The notes under the pieces: model-generated
What the model was told of the DNA's origin: nothing
The model's database searches: none
The model's input: the letters and a program-made list of their open reading frames with translations, nothing else
In this document: one piece after another, positions 1-9,010 of the stretch
Position numbering within the stretch: the first letter of the stretch is position 1
Layout: each line of letters opens with the position of its first letter
Origin: Natronorubrum halophilum
GTDB taxonomy: Archaea > Halobacteriota > Halobacteria > Halobacteriales > Natrialbaceae
Direction: 5' to 3'
Length of the DNA stretch: 64,000 nucleotides
Assembly: GCF_003670115.1 (NCBI RefSeq)
Contig: NZ_QQTY01000003.1
Location: 558,001 to 622,000 of the forward strand
Position numbers and translations under genes: made by a program

Positions 1-2
1 GC

Positions 3-638
3 CGCGGTGAGAGCGGTGACGCCGCGAAGTACGACCTGAAACGCGAGTTCGAAGACGTAGCTGCAGTCGTCGATTCGATCGACGAAACCGTCGTCCTGCT
101 TGGGCACTCCTACGGGGCGCTCTGTTCCCTAGAGGCGTCCCTGCGGACTGACAACCTTCGGGCGCTCGTCCTGTACGAGCCACCGATTCCGGTCGGCGGC
201 CACGAGATCTCCCAGGAAGACGAACTCGCGGAGATGGCGTCGTTGCTTGACGGGGGCGAAGACGAACAGGCACTCGTCCTCTTCTTGAACGAAATCGCTG
301 ACATCCCATCGGCACAGATCGACGCGCTTCGGGCGGCGCCGAATTGGCAAGACCGTGTAGACGCCGCCCACACCGCGTCTCGCGAGACGCGGGCGCCCGA
401 CAATTATCACTTCGATCCCGCCCGGTTCGAGCAGATGACGGCGCCGACGCTGTTGCTGATGGGTGGAGAGAGCCCACGCTGGTTCAAGGACGCGGTAGAG
501 ATGGTCGCCGACGCACTCTCGGACAGCCGAATCGTCGTCCTGGAGGGCCAGGAACACGTCGCCATGAACACCGCGCCTGACCTCTTCGTTGCCGCAGTGC
601 TATCGTTCATCGACGACTTGAACCCTCACGCAGATTAG
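3..638 (+). CDS. Alpha/beta hydrolase, 5' end cut by window edge
   Basis: The reading frame is open from the first bases of the window to the stop, so the N-terminus (oxyanion-hole strand and HG motif) lies outside. The visible 211 residues contain a nucleophile elbow G-H-S-Y-G at about residues 34-38 of the fragment. A C-terminal strand LLLMGGESPRWF would carry the acid, here Glu rather than the usual Asp. The sequence EGQEHVAMN supplies the catalytic His. This is the layout of the alpha/beta hydrolase superfamily (esterase, lipase or C-C hydrolase). The substrate cannot be told. The internal Met at 234 is not the start, because homologous sequence including the Ser elbow lies upstream of it. 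Confidence 0.85.
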   Translation, partial: RGESGDAAKYDLKREFEDVAAVVDSIDETVVLLGHSYGALCSLEASLRTDNLRALVLYEPPIPVGGHEISQEDELAEMASLLDGGEDEQALVLFLNEIADIPSAQIDALRAAPNWQDRVDAAHTASRETRAPDNYHFDPARFEQMTAPTLLLMGGESPRWFKDAVEMVADALSDSRIVVLEGQEHVAMNTAPDLFVAAVLSFIDDLNPHAD

Positions 639-757
639 TCCTATTCACGATAGAGCCCGCGTACTGAACGCTGAAACTTATCACAGAAAAGATGATACTT
701 TGTTAACTCTACCGAGTGTATAGAGCACGTTATCCCGGTCGGAAGCGTGGAACTGAC

Positions 758-1474
758 ATGGACGATACATCTGATCGCCTCGAGACGCAAGACGAGGAGG
801 TTGCGGCCGATGCCGGCACTGATCCGGAAACGTTCCTCTCGCTCCTCCCGCATTTTTATCGAGGCAGTGTGAGTCAGGCGGTAAGCGCACAGGATCGCCT
901 CGACCGAACAACCGACTGGGCGATCACCCTTATCGCCGCCTTGCTCTCGGTCGTGTTCGCAAGTGAGGACATGCCAGCGTACCTCCTGCTAATCGGGCTG
1001 ATACTGCTGGCTATGTTCCTCTTTTTCGAAGTCCGACGCTATCGATTCTATGACGTGTGGCGGTCTCGAGTCCGGTTCGTCCAGGAGAACACCTTCGCAA
1101 ACGCCTTCGATCCCGCGGGCGTCGAACACCATCCGAACTGGAGAGAAGAGATCGCCGACGACCTCCGTCAACCGACGTTCAAGGTTTCGTACCTCGAAGC
1201 CCTGTCTCGTCGGGTCCGTCGGGTGTACGCGTTACTCTTTATCGTCGTCGGGGTCGCCTGGGTCTCCAAGATCACTCTCTTTACCCCCGAAGCACAGTGG
1301 ACTGAAGCCGCGGAGCTCCCGGGAATCCCTGGCCTGGCCGTCGCAATAGTGATAGCTTTGTTTTATATCGCAGTCCTTTTAGTTGCGTTCTGGCCTCGCA
1401 AACGCGAGGCGAAGGGAGAGATCCACGACGTGGAGCCTGGCCATTGGAAAGAAACGGACGATGAACGTCAGTAA
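758..1474 (+). CDS. DUF2270 integral membrane protein
   Basis: A 238-residue protein. An acidic N-terminal tail is followed by the motif LLPHFYRGSV. Two adjacent hydrophobic helices follow (about residues 50-65 and 70-86), then a cytoplasmic section rich in aromatic and Arg residues (RRYRFYDVWRSRVRFVQEN), and two more helices (about 155-175 and 195-215). This matches the DUF2270 family of predicted integral membrane proteins, common in haloarchaea and of unknown function. A start at 716 is possible, but its first 14 residues are basic and unlike the family, so the Met at 758 is preferred. It stands alone between the hydrolase and the convergent ABC operon. Confidence 0.8.
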   Translation: MDDTSDRLETQDEEVAADAGTDPETFLSLLPHFYRGSVSQAVSAQDRLDRTTDWAITLIAALLSVVFASEDMPAYLLLIGLILLAMFLFFEVRRYRFYDVWRSRVRFVQENTFANAFDPAGVEHHPNWREEIADDLRQPTFKVSYLEALSRRVRRVYALLFIVVGVAWVSKITLFTPEAQWTEAAELPGIPGLAVAIVIALFYIAVLLVAFWPRKREAKGEIHDVEPGHWKETDDERQ

Positions 1475-1619
1475 TCCGTTTCGGTTGCGAATACCGCCGA
1501 CCGATTACGTGCACAGTGGTAAACGAGACGCTGATCGCTACAATCAGCGAGTCCTCGTCGCCTCCGTCTACAACATCAACTGGACGACTCCGCGTTGAAT
1601 CCCGTCACCGTCTCGAGGT

Positions 1620-2390
1620 TTAATAGAGCCGGCTGAAACTATTTCTGATTCTTGCGACGTAATCGACGAAGTCGTGATCTGTCCGTTCGCGCGGGCGCTC
1701 TAAGTCGATAGAGACGGTCGTCCGAACGGTTCCAGGGTCGGAATCCATGATGACCACGCGATCAGCCAGCGTCACCGCTTCGTCGATGTCATGCGTGACG
1801 AACACGACGGTCTGACCGGTCTGTGTCCAGATATCGAGTAGTTCGGCGTGCAGGCGGTCGCGCGTCCGAGCATCGACACTGCCGAACGGTTCGTCCATCA
1901 ACAGGATCTCTGGATCGACGGCGAGGGCGCGAGCGATCCCGACACGCTGTTTCATCCCTCCCGACAGTTCCTTCGGATAGGCGTCCTCGAAGCCATCGAG
2001 CCCGACGAGGTCGATCAACTCTCGGACCCGTGCCTCGCAGTCCGCGCACTCACATGCGGGACGGTCAAGCCCGAATCGAATATTTCCGCGGACGGTTCGC
2101 CAGGGGAACAGTGCGTACTCCTGGAAGACCATTCCTCGATCCAGACCTGGATCGGTGACCGGCTCCCCGCCAACGAGAACCGAGCCACTGTCCGGATCGT
2201 CGAGACCGGCGATCGCCCGCAACAGAGTGGTCTTCCCACAGCCGGACGGACCGACGACACAGCAGAACTCGCCCTCTACAACCGAAAAGGAGACGTCTTC
2301 GAGCGCTTGCGTCGATTCGTACGCCTTGCTGAGGCTTCGAACCGTTATCTTCTCGCTGGACTCCTGTTCGTCGGACGATATTTCACTCAT
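1620..2390 (-). CDS. ABC transporter ATP-binding protein (nitrate/sulfonate/taurine type)
   Basis: 256 residues. The Walker A motif GPSGCGKTT is at about residues 48-56, the Q-loop lies in MVFQEYALFPW, the signature is LSGGMKQR, Walker B is ILLMDEPF and the H-loop is VTHD. The ATPase belongs to the SsuB/TauB/NrtD subfamily and would drive import by the adjacent permease. The start is set by a four-base ATGA overlap with the permease stop, typical of translational coupling; the open frame further upstream is only the shadow of the permease gene. The C-terminus (ERPRERTDHDF) is typical of this subfamily. It is the last gene of a three-gene operon. Confidence 0.93.
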   Translation of the reverse strand: MSEISSDEQESSEKITVRSLSKAYESTQALEDVSFSVVEGEFCCVVGPSGCGKTTLLRAIAGLDDPDSGSVLVGGEPVTDPGLDRGMVFQEYALFPWRTVRGNIRFGLDRPACECADCEARVRELIDLVGLDGFEDAYPKELSGGMKQRVGIARALAVDPEILLMDEPFGSVDARTRDRLHAELLDIWTQTGQTVVFVTHDIDEAVTLADRVVIMDSDPGTVRTTVSIDLERPRERTDHDFVDYVARIRNSFSRLY

Positions 2391-3229
2391 CGCCACGCGA
2401 GGACCCTCCGTTCGAGTAGTCGAAACCCGACGTCCATACAGAGGAACGCGAGACTGATCAGGAACATGTACGCGACGCTGGTCGCCATCGCGAGGTTGTT
2501 CGAGGCGTTGATGATCTCGTAGCCAACGCCGGGTGCGCCGAACAACTCGGCACCGACGACGATCATCCAGCACCGCCCGATGCTCGTCCGGAACCCCGTC
2601 AACACCTGGGGAGCCGCGCTTGGGAGCGCGACGAGCTTCAGCATCGCGAGGTCGCGTTCCACCCCGAGCGTCGACGCGGCATCGGTCAGCTCGCTCGAGA
2701 CGCCTTCGACGCCACCGTAGGCTCCATAGAAGTTGATCCAGAACGCGCCGACGAAGACGATGAACGCCGCGCCGGCGTGATGGATGCCGAACCAGACGAT
2801 TGCAAAGACGATCCATGCCAGCGGTGGGATCGGCCGCAGCACCCGGACGAGCGGCCGAAGCCAGTCGTCAAGGGCTCCGTTCCAGCCCATCGCCAGTCCG
2901 AGACCGATCCCACAGCTCGCACCGAGAAGGAGGCCAGGGACGTAGTGGAACAACGTCTGTGCCAGGTGTGCGAGGCCGGTCGGCAGCACCAGACTCGATC
3001 CCAGAACTGGGACCACAATCGCAGTCGAGGTTGCGAACAGGTCTACAAACGCGCGCACCGAATCGAGGGGGCCCGGCACCAGATACGACGGCTGAGTCAT
3101 CATCGCGCCGACCCACCAGACGAGAAGGAACGCGAGGAGCCCGCCCAGCCCGCGTAGATACCGCCGCAGGTCACCCTCGAAGTTGCCGGCGACCACCGTG
3201 TTGGAACTGGTGTCAGTACGCGTGCTCAT
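2387..3229 (-). CDS. ABC transporter permease (nitrate/sulfonate/taurine type)
   Basis: 280 residues with about six hydrophobic segments. The binding-protein-dependent permease loop is seen in the section DAASTLGVERDLAMLKLVALPSAAPQ, the EAA-type motif that contacts the ATPase. The region GRCWMIVVGAELFGAPGVGYEI is characteristic of SsuC/TauC/NrtB permeases. The gene overlaps both neighbours by four bases (ATGA), giving the operon order binding protein, permease, ATPase. It should form a homodimer in the cytoplasmic membrane. The ligand cannot be inferred from the permease. Confidence 0.92.
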   Translation of the reverse strand: MSTRTDTSSNTVVAGNFEGDLRRYLRGLGGLLAFLLVWWVGAMMTQPSYLVPGPLDSVRAFVDLFATSTAIVVPVLGSSLVLPTGLAHLAQTLFHYVPGLLLGASCGIGLGLAMGWNGALDDWLRPLVRVLRPIPPLAWIVFAIVWFGIHHAGAAFIVFVGAFWINFYGAYGGVEGVSSELTDAASTLGVERDLAMLKLVALPSAAPQVLTGFRTSIGRCWMIVVGAELFGAPGVGYEIINASNNLAMATSVAYMFLISLAFLCMDVGFRLLERRVLAWR

Positions 3230-4269
3230 TCCCGGATAGTGTCGTAGGGTTCGAACGCAAACAGGCTCTCGGCCGCGATCGGTTCCTCGACGTTTCTGAC
3301 GTTCGAGACGAACTCACCCATCGTCGCGGCTTGGTCGGTGATCGCGTGTGGATCCGAGAGGAAATCCGACGCCTGCGAGTCCATCGCTGCCGCGGCGAGA
3401 TCCTCGCTTACCCCGGAGCCGATCACCGACGCGGCGTGAGCAGCGGCCGCATCCGACGAAGCTGCCGTGAACTCGGTTGCCGCAATATGTTGCTCGACCA
3501 GCGATTCCGAGACTTCACTGTCGTCGATCACCTGCTGGTTCGCGAACAGTACCGTGACGGGGTGATTTTCCAGGATATCTCCGGACCAGGCGTGTTCGCC
3601 GAAACCGTCATTCTGGTCGATGATCGTCGCGAACGGTTCTTGGATGATTGTCGCGTCGATATCGCCCGACTGAATCGTCTGGACCGCCTTCGCCGGTGGA
3701 ACCTTCGACTTGTTGATGACGGAGTCCATCTCACCAACGTCGAGGTCCTCCTGGATCCAGTACCGTAGAACGATATCGGGGACGCTCCCGTCCGGAGGGA
3801 CACCGAATCGTATCTTGCGTCCGCGCTCCTGCTCGAACCGTTCGAACGTGGCCGGTCCCTCCCGTTCGTATCGGTCGACGAGTTCGGTTGTAGCCATGAT
3901 CTTGAAGCCGTTTTTCGAATTCGCCGCGAGAATACCGGCCTCAGTGCCCTTGTCGATGAGTACCATCGCAGGGGTGATTCCGAACAGCGCAACGTTGACG
4001 TCTCCGCTAGCGAACGCCTTGACGACGCTCGGCCCGGAACTGAACCGCTCGATAGTGACATCCGTGGGGATGTCCTCATAGTAGCCCTCTTGTCTCATCA
4101 CGTAGTGTTGCATGTTCGGATAAATCGGGACGTACGCGACAGTCACTGAATCGAGTGATCCCCCACCTCGACCGAGACAGCCAGCGATTCCCGTTGCAGC
4201 AACTGTGCTTGCGCTTACCCCCTGGAGCAGTCTTCGGCGCGAGATTTGACTCGTCGATGTTGCTAACAC
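3226..4269 (-). CDS. ABC transporter substrate-binding lipoprotein
   Basis: 347 residues starting at GTG. The N-terminus has a twin-arginine motif (SRRRLLQG) followed by a hydrophobic stretch and a lipobox-like AGC at about residue 30. The protein is therefore predicted to be Tat-exported and lipid-anchored on the outer face. The mature part has the type-2 periplasmic fold used by NrtA/SsuA/TauA proteins: VTVAYVPIYPNMQHYV, then a GDVNVALFGITPAM section and the late EPFATII. It is the first gene of the importer operon. Nitrate, sulfonate, taurine, thiamine-precursor and aromatic ligands are all seen in this family, and nothing nearby decides between them. Confidence 0.9.
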   Translation of the reverse strand: MLATSTSQISRRRLLQGVSASTVAATGIAGCLGRGGGSLDSVTVAYVPIYPNMQHYVMRQEGYYEDIPTDVTIERFSSGPSVVKAFASGDVNVALFGITPAMVLIDKGTEAGILAANSKNGFKIMATTELVDRYEREGPATFERFEQERGRKIRFGVPPDGSVPDIVLRYWIQEDLDVGEMDSVINKSKVPPAKAVQTIQSGDIDATIIQEPFATIIDQNDGFGEHAWSGDILENHPVTVLFANQQVIDDSEVSESLVEQHIAATEFTAASSDAAAAHAASVIGSGVSEDLAAAAMDSQASDFLSDPHAITDQAATMGEFVSNVRNVEEPIAAESLFAFEPYDTIRE

Positions 4270-4617
4270 AAATCCATATTATAACAAGTCCTGTGTTTTT
4301 GAACCTCAGATTTATTATCCAACGTTTCGGCAGGTGGCGTTCTTCCACCGAGTGATTGATGCGGACTCTGATGGTCGTAGTAATGCACGAACTGTTCGAT
4401 CTACTCGCGTGCGCTACACCCGAAGAGCGTACGCGGCGCTGTAAGTGTCTCGAACCGGCGGGCACCGGTTGCGAGTCACGTCTCGCCGACCTCGAATCAC
4501 GCCCTGAGAAATGGGCGTCATGCGCGGATATCCACGAAACACAGGGTAGGTCTACGCAGACACCGATTGGGTGAGGTTCCCGAAAATACTTTCCAGTAGA
4601 GACAAAATTCCTAGGCA
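4270..4617. other. Intergenic region upstream of the ABC operon
   Basis: About 350 bp separating two divergently transcribed genes. It should hold the promoter of the ABC importer on the minus strand, where the AT-rich stretch just upstream of the GTG start (around 4275-4300) is the best candidate, and that of the lipoprotein on the plus strand. Long open frames here have no haloarchaeal acidic signature and are taken as chance. Confidence 0.5.
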
Positions 4618-4995
4618 GTGGCACCTGGAAGACGAACGTTCGTCGGCGGTTTCTCGTTTTCGGTACTCGGTCTGTCTGGGTGTTTAGGCACAAGATCCGG
4701 TGGGACGACGGACATCACTATCGCGAACGAGACATCGGATACAGTACTCGCCAGCGTTCGAGTTGCACGATTACCTACCGGCACACGGTTGCTTGATGAA
4801 ACAGCAACTATCACTGCCGGAGACACCGAGGAGTACGAGGAAGTCGTTAGTGGCTCCCAAGTCGAGGTTCGCCTTCGTGTAGAAGACGGCCCAGAGAGCA
4901 CGTACGAATGGTCTGATGGAGAGAGCGATGCGCAAGGACTTCACATCGAGATCAGCGAGGACTCGATAACGTTCTCATCGTTCGTTGATACATAG
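4618..4995 (+). CDS. Small secreted lipoprotein
   Basis: 125 residues from a GTG start. The N-terminus PGRRTFVGG plus hydrophobic stretch and the lipobox LSGC look like a haloarchaeal Tat lipoprotein signal. The mature part is a short, acidic, beta-rich domain (DITIANETSDTVLASVRV ... GLHIEISED), of the kind often seen as small Ig-like or carboxypeptidase-regulatory-like domains in haloarchaeal surface lipoproteins. No enzymatic motif is present. It is monocistronic and its function is unknown. Confidence 0.7.
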   Translation: MAPGRRTFVGGFSFSVLGLSGCLGTRSGGTTDITIANETSDTVLASVRVARLPTGTRLLDETATITAGDTEEYEEVVSGSQVEVRLRVEDGPESTYEWSDGESDAQGLHIEISEDSITFSSFVDT

Positions 4996-5016
4996 TGCGA
5001 GCGCACACCCGCGACT

Positions 5017-5787
5017 TTAGGCGCGGGAGGAGGTCAACTGTTCACCATCCTCGGGAACGAGAACGTCCTCCGTCCCCGATCGCAATTCGTCGCGCGAGAG
5101 GAGACAGTGGTTGATAGCCTCCATGTGAACGACCGCGACCGTCGCGTCAGTCGCATTACGGACGGCGTTGATGTCTTCGACGCCCATCGTGATGGGGTCG
5201 CCTTGCTCAAACTGTGCTTCGCCACCGTTGAGAACGACCATATCGGGATCAAACTGGTCGAGCGTCCGTTCGACCGCGTCGTACCAGATCGTGTCACCGG
5301 CAGTGTACAGCGTCGTATCCGCTTCGAAGACGAATCCAGAAACAGGTCCCATTCCCTCGGCTAATTCGCCGTGCCCGTGACGTCCCGGCGTCCGGTGGAT
5401 CGTTACGCCGTCGAAAGAGATTTGATCGTCGACAGGCCGCACGTCAGTGAACCCCTCGTCAGTAAAGGCCTCCGTCTCTTCAGGCTGGCAAAAGAGGGGA
5501 ACATCCGCCTCGAGTTCCGATTTCGCCGCCTCGTCGAAATGGTCGGCATGTCGATGGGTGACGGCGACTGCGTCGTGGGAGAGATCGACGTCGGGCATCG
5601 GAACGAGCGGATTCCGGCGTTGGTTCGCTGTCGTGAGGAATTCTGGAACCGCGGGGTTATCCGTCACAGTCGGCATCTCGTCTTGTGGTGCGAACATCGG
5701 ATCAACGAGGACTGTCGTATCGTTAATGGTCACGAGAACGGTAGCGTGTCGGACGAGTTGGACACTGATGTTGGTATCGGTTGCCAT
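5017..5787 (-). CDS. Metallo-beta-lactamase-fold metal-dependent hydrolase (UlaG-like)
   Basis: 256 residues. The metal-binding signature T-H-R-H-A-D-H lies at residues 77-83, preceded by an N-terminal beta strand with RHATVLVTINDTTVLVDPMF. Later metal ligands are plausible in TAGDTIWYD (Asp) and VVHMEAINH (His). This is the layout of UlaG/RomA-like MBL-fold hydrolases, which act on lactones, phosphodiesters or lipids. The substrate is not predictable. It stands alone; the preceding gene is on the other strand. Confidence 0.85.
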   Translation of the reverse strand: MATDTNISVQLVRHATVLVTINDTTVLVDPMFAPQDEMPTVTDNPAVPEFLTTANQRRNPLVPMPDVDLSHDAVAVTHRHADHFDEAAKSELEADVPLFCQPEETEAFTDEGFTDVRPVDDQISFDGVTIHRTPGRHGHGELAEGMGPVSGFVFEADTTLYTAGDTIWYDAVERTLDQFDPDMVVLNGGEAQFEQGDPITMGVEDINAVRNATDATVAVVHMEAINHCLLSRDELRSGTEDVLVPEDGEQLTSSRA

Positions 5788-5853
5788 ACAAGATCCTTAT
5801 CAGCTAGCAGCGTATTAGTATTCATTCCAAATTTTTAGAGCTGATAATAAAAA

Positions 5854-6012
5854 TGAATGATGAGAAATCAACATCAGGGGGAGAGTATCAACGGGTAACT
5901 CCGGGAGAACGACGTCAACCCCGCAGATGCCGATCTCGGTCAAACTGGTACGAATGTCGACCGCGAGACGGTGTCTCGAGCTTCAAGGCGCACTCAAACG
6001 GAAATTGTGAGT
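5854..6012 (+). pseudogene. Possible frameshifted small gene
   Basis: From an ATG at 5854 a short acidic frame reads MNDEKSTSGGEYQRVTPGE. After a one-base shift near 5905 another frame continues with haloarchaeal-looking sequence (DVNPADADLGQTGTNVD, then RETVSRASRRTQTEIVSLLL). Either frame alone becomes basic or ends. The best reading is a short decayed gene whose 3' part was lost against the convergent hydrolase, but no family was recognised, so confidence is low. Confidence 0.3.
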
Positions 6013-6036
6013 CTATTGCTGTCCTGTAGGCGGTTG

Positions 6037-6840
6037 TCAATTGCTGAATTCCATCAACTCCTGGTTCAGTTTCTCTTTCTCATCGTAGAAGAGTGCATGA
6101 CCACTCTTATCAAAGCGAACAAGCTCTGTATTTGCAATTCCCTCATCGAGTTTTTCCGCTGTCAGCTCGAATGGACAAGACTCGTCGTGGACACCGTGAC
6201 AGATGAGTGTCGGAACGGAGATGTCCTCGAGGTCAGAACGAAGATCCATGTTACCGACCGATTCGATCGAAACGGCCATCGCTTGTGGCGATGACTCCAT
6301 ACACATATTCTGGACCCAGTTTTTCAGCTCAGGGCTCGGCTCAGAATGAAATATCGAATCGGTAAACTCACCGGTTACTTTTGCTCGGTCGTGGTAGCAT
6401 TCCTTTGCAAGGTCCGCGTATGTATCTTTATCAATGCCTTCTGGAAAGTCTGGCTGTTCTGTCAGAACGGGACTCGCAGCACCAAGCAGCGCCAGTTTCC
6501 CTACGTGATCTTCGTTATGTCGGCTCATATATCGGGTGACGACCCCGCCGCCCATTGAAAAGCCCACGAGTGTTACATCGTCGACATCCAATTCGTCGAG
6601 AACCGACTTGATATCGTCAGCGAAAACGTCGACATCGTATTCCCCCCACGGTTTGCTCGACTGTCCATAGCCACGGAGATCGATACCGATACACCGAATA
6701 TCCTCTCTCGGGAGCTGGGTGAATTGGTATTCGAACATCATGTGGCTCAATGGCCAACCATGAACAAACACGACGGGAGTACCCGACCCCCAGTCTCGAA
6801 CGAACAGTTCCACATCCTCTTCAACTTCAATACGAGTCAT
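6037..6840 (-). CDS. Alpha/beta hydrolase (haloperoxidase/esterase type)
   Basis: 267 residues from the Met at 6840; the 15 upstream codons are hydrophobic and unlike the family. It has the oxyanion-hole motif HGWP (27-30), the strand IGIDLRGYGQS, the nucleophile elbow G-F-S-M-G-G with Ser95, an acid in CHGVHDESCPFE, and a catalytic His in DKSGHALFYD. The GFSMGGG elbow is typical of cofactor-free haloperoxidase-like esterases (BpoC/PcaD-like). Physiological substrate is unknown. It is a single gene facing a decayed stretch. Confidence 0.88.
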   Translation of the reverse strand: MTRIEVEEDVELFVRDWGSGTPVVFVHGWPLSHMMFEYQFTQLPREDIRCIGIDLRGYGQSSKPWGEYDVDVFADDIKSVLDELDVDDVTLVGFSMGGGVVTRYMSRHNEDHVGKLALLGAASPVLTEQPDFPEGIDKDTYADLAKECYHDRAKVTGEFTDSIFHSEPSPELKNWVQNMCMESSPQAMAVSIESVGNMDLRSDLEDISVPTLICHGVHDESCPFELTAEKLDEGIANTELVRFDKSGHALFYDEKEKLNQELMEFSN

Positions 6841-6927
6841 ACTGACCAAAGTCAATCTCAACGTGTAGGTATATAACTCTACCATCAGTATTATTGTAGA
6901 ATCAATTAATTTATCTATGCTATGTAT

Positions 6928-7227
6928 TTAACACTCCTCTAAAGTTTGAGTTCGGCACAATGGCTTCGTTCTGTCGCATAACCGGTGCCAGACCGTACTA
7001 TCGTAAACTCGTACTCGGATATCCCGTGCATCCGCCCGTATTTTACGTTCATCAACCCTGGCGACCGGTTCAGGCTCAACATCCGGTGTAAAGAGATCGC
7101 CGAGCAGTGCACAAACCTGTTCAGGAGATAGGTAGCTGATATCCGGTGCCTCCATTGCCACTAATTCATCCGGCAATGTCTGAGCATCCTGATCGAGCTC
7201 TGCGCCGCGTCGTTCCTCGGTAGGCAT
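6928..7227 (-). CDS. Hypothetical acidic protein, possibly truncated
   Basis: 99 residues. The first 65 are acidic and haloarchaeal in composition (LPDELVAMEAPDISYLSPEQVCALLGDLF). The last 30 are basic and Cys-rich (WHRLCDRTKPLCRTQTLEEC), which suggests a frameshift or a join to unrelated DNA. No family is recognised. It lies next to a gene-poor region with decayed IS6 sequence, so it may be a remnant. Confidence 0.4.
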   Translation of the reverse strand: MPTEERRGAELDQDAQTLPDELVAMEAPDISYLSPEQVCALLGDLFTPDVEPEPVARVDERKIRADARDIRVRVYDSTVWHRLCDRTKPLCRTQTLEEC

Positions 7228-7687
7228 TGTTTATTTTCGGTCACTAAAACTACGCCGGGCCCCATAAATAGAGTGCTATAAGCCTATTGAATGTAAATAC
7301 GGGCTAAAGACCATAGTTTAGGTTAAAATCATATATGTAGTCGCGTCAGTTATGGTGTCGTTCTGCCTCGAGGAATTCGAAAGTCGAACATTAATGAGTC
7401 GAACCAGTAAGCGAGTTCTGCAATTCATTTTTTCGAAGGTCTGTCCTGTTAAAAACCTCAGCCGATGACAGGCCCTAGGGGCTGTGCGGAATATAAGGCG
7501 TGGGCCGTGTTTAGACGCTAATAATATTGCCTGTCTGTCGGTATTTCTAGGAAGTGAAGCGAGCACAGTCAGAAGGAGCCTGATCGATCGTGGTTAGTGA
7601 AGGCCGAACAGTGAGAGAGGGCGATTTCGTATCGCCCTCTGTCAAAAACGATCGTCTCTGTAACGATAGTCCTGTAATCGATCTGTA
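7228..7687. other. Gene-free stretch
   Basis: About 460 bp without a supportable gene. Short frames here lack acidic composition and start-site context. It adjoins the degraded IS6 copy that begins at about 7688. Confidence 0.4.
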
Positions 7688-8117
7688 GGCGCGGTCTAGT
7701 TCTGAACTCTTCAGTTGGTGTGTTTCTCTCGAGAGCGTGATACGGTCTGTGACGGTTGTAGCAATGAGTGGGTTATCCAACAGCTTCACAGACTCGACTG
7801 ACTTCCCATCCACGAGTTATGGAAGCAGTCGACTCGTATTTTGAAGGTACGAAACCACTTTTCGATGTGGTTTCGGTCGGTATCATTAACCGCTCACTCA
7901 GCCCAACTCGCGAGAGATAAATCCAATAGCCGAGTTGATCGCGAGAAACGCAGCACCCGAAAGATCGTTTCTCGCGGAAGTTTGGAAGAACGCAGCCTCC
8001 GGATCAGTGCTATGTCGATGAACGGAGCGTGGGCGAACGGAGCCACTCGAAGAAAACTGGATGTCCGACAGACGGGCTTCGATCTCGACGTGCCGTCGAC
8101 AGAGTACGTGTATCGAG
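7688..8117 (-). mobile_element. Degraded IS6-family element (remnant 1)
   Basis: Read on the minus strand in shifting frames, this stretch follows the same protein as the nearly intact IS6 transposase at 40207-40884. From the right are seen the equivalents of TDPAAAFLHGL (as TDPEAAFFQTSA), HDLSEAVFLVDQF (as NDLSGAAFLAINS), YTDRNLIEKWFHTLK (as TDRNHIEKWFRTFK), RVDRFHNSWVG (as RVDCFHNSWMG) and the C-terminal HYYNHQRPH...LDGRTPADE section. It ends in GGCGCGGTCTAGTTCTG, matching the element's terminal repeat, at 7688. Several frameshifts and stops make it dead. The 5' third is not recognisable. Confidence 0.75.
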
Positions 8118-8609
8118 CTATTCGAAGAACTCGTCTCGATCGCTGTATTCGGCTTCGGAGAGGCTATCGTCTTGCGCATTGAACTGCGGTCCGAAGACGT
8201 CTTGTTCGTCCTCCCAATCGATGTAGTAGTCAGTAAGGACGTCGGCGACGATCTCGCCGAGATCGTCGAGCTCGGTCTCTATCAGATCTACCGTCACGGT
8301 CGAATCGAGATCCGGGTGGACGTTTCTGTCGGTCCAATCGTCGGGGATAGTTGGTGCCAGATGATCGACTTCGTCGATGTCGTCGTTCCAGATAAACTCG
8401 AAGTCGTCGACGAGGTCGAGGTCGCGAACGATCGCGTACTCGGTCGCGGTGAGATCCGTGCCGGGCATCCATTCGCTGAATCCCTCTTCCCACGCTCCTT
8501 GTTCGAGATACTCGGCGAGCTTCTCGTGCTGATAGCGGTCGATTTCGTATTCTTCGGCGTCTTCGACGGCCAGAGACGGAGGACTCGGCGGTTCAGCATC
8601 GAGAACCAT
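8118..8609 (-). CDS. Conserved acidic hypothetical protein
   Basis: 163 residues, about one third Asp plus Glu, with no membrane segment or known motif. The section EYEIDRYQHEKLAEYLEQGAWEEGFSEW is helical and looks like a folded core, followed by DLTATEYAIVRDLDLVDDFEFIWNDD. The base composition and acidic bias are those of a genuine haloarchaeal gene. Its stop abuts the IS6 remnant, so the last residues could derive from the element. Function unknown. Confidence 0.65.
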   Translation of the reverse strand: MVLDAEPPSPPSLAVEDAEEYEIDRYQHEKLAEYLEQGAWEEGFSEWMPGTDLTATEYAIVRDLDLVDDFEFIWNDDIDEVDHLAPTIPDDWTDRNVHPDLDSTVTVDLIETELDDLGEIVADVLTDYYIDWEDEQDVFGPQFNAQDDSLSEAEYSDRDEFFE

Positions 8610-9010
8610 ACGTCAAACACGGCGGTCATCTGCATAAGGGTTGTGAGTGGCTCGAAATAATCGGACCTCCGACAGGTTACGGAAACGGTAGAACCACGTA
8701 GACTACTCACAGCGTTGGACGACCGGGATATCCTCCTCGACGACCAAGCGCTCGCTCGGCGATGCCATGCGAACGTTGAACGGTACTACCAGTTCCGTGA
8801 AATCGCCTTAAACCCGCCATCATCGACATAGAGTCGCTCCGTGAACCACCCTACGTATGACTCAGCGGCTATTCAACACGGAAAATTGAAGCGCGTGATT
8901 GGACGACTTTACGAACGTAGCTGTACTCAACTAGCGCTTACGACGGATGAGTCCGTTTGCAGTGTGCGATCGCATATCGACGCCGCTGGGCACAGTTTCG
9001 GATGACAAGG
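8610..9010. other. Gene-poor stretch between two small genes
   Basis: No complete gene. On the minus strand, a short stretch reads GDFTELVVPFNVRMASPSER then LVVEEDIPVVQRCE and a stop near 8700, which looks like the C-terminus of a lost gene, but no start or family is visible. Confidence 0.35.

Noticed and set aside
1461-1598. 45-codon frame overlapping the end of the DUF2270 gene
   Set aside because: It begins inside the DUF2270 gene, is basic rather than acidic, and has no recognisable motif or coupled downstream partner.
4076-4693. 205-codon minus-strand frame upstream of the ABC binding protein
   Set aside because: Arg/Ser-rich composition, spans the promoter region and the antisense of two supported genes; typical GC-driven spurious frame.
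8699-8810. Minus-strand frame ending LVVEEDIPVVQRCE
   Set aside because: Looks like a protein C-terminus but is about 35 codons long, without start or homologue; noted only as part of the gene-poor stretch.
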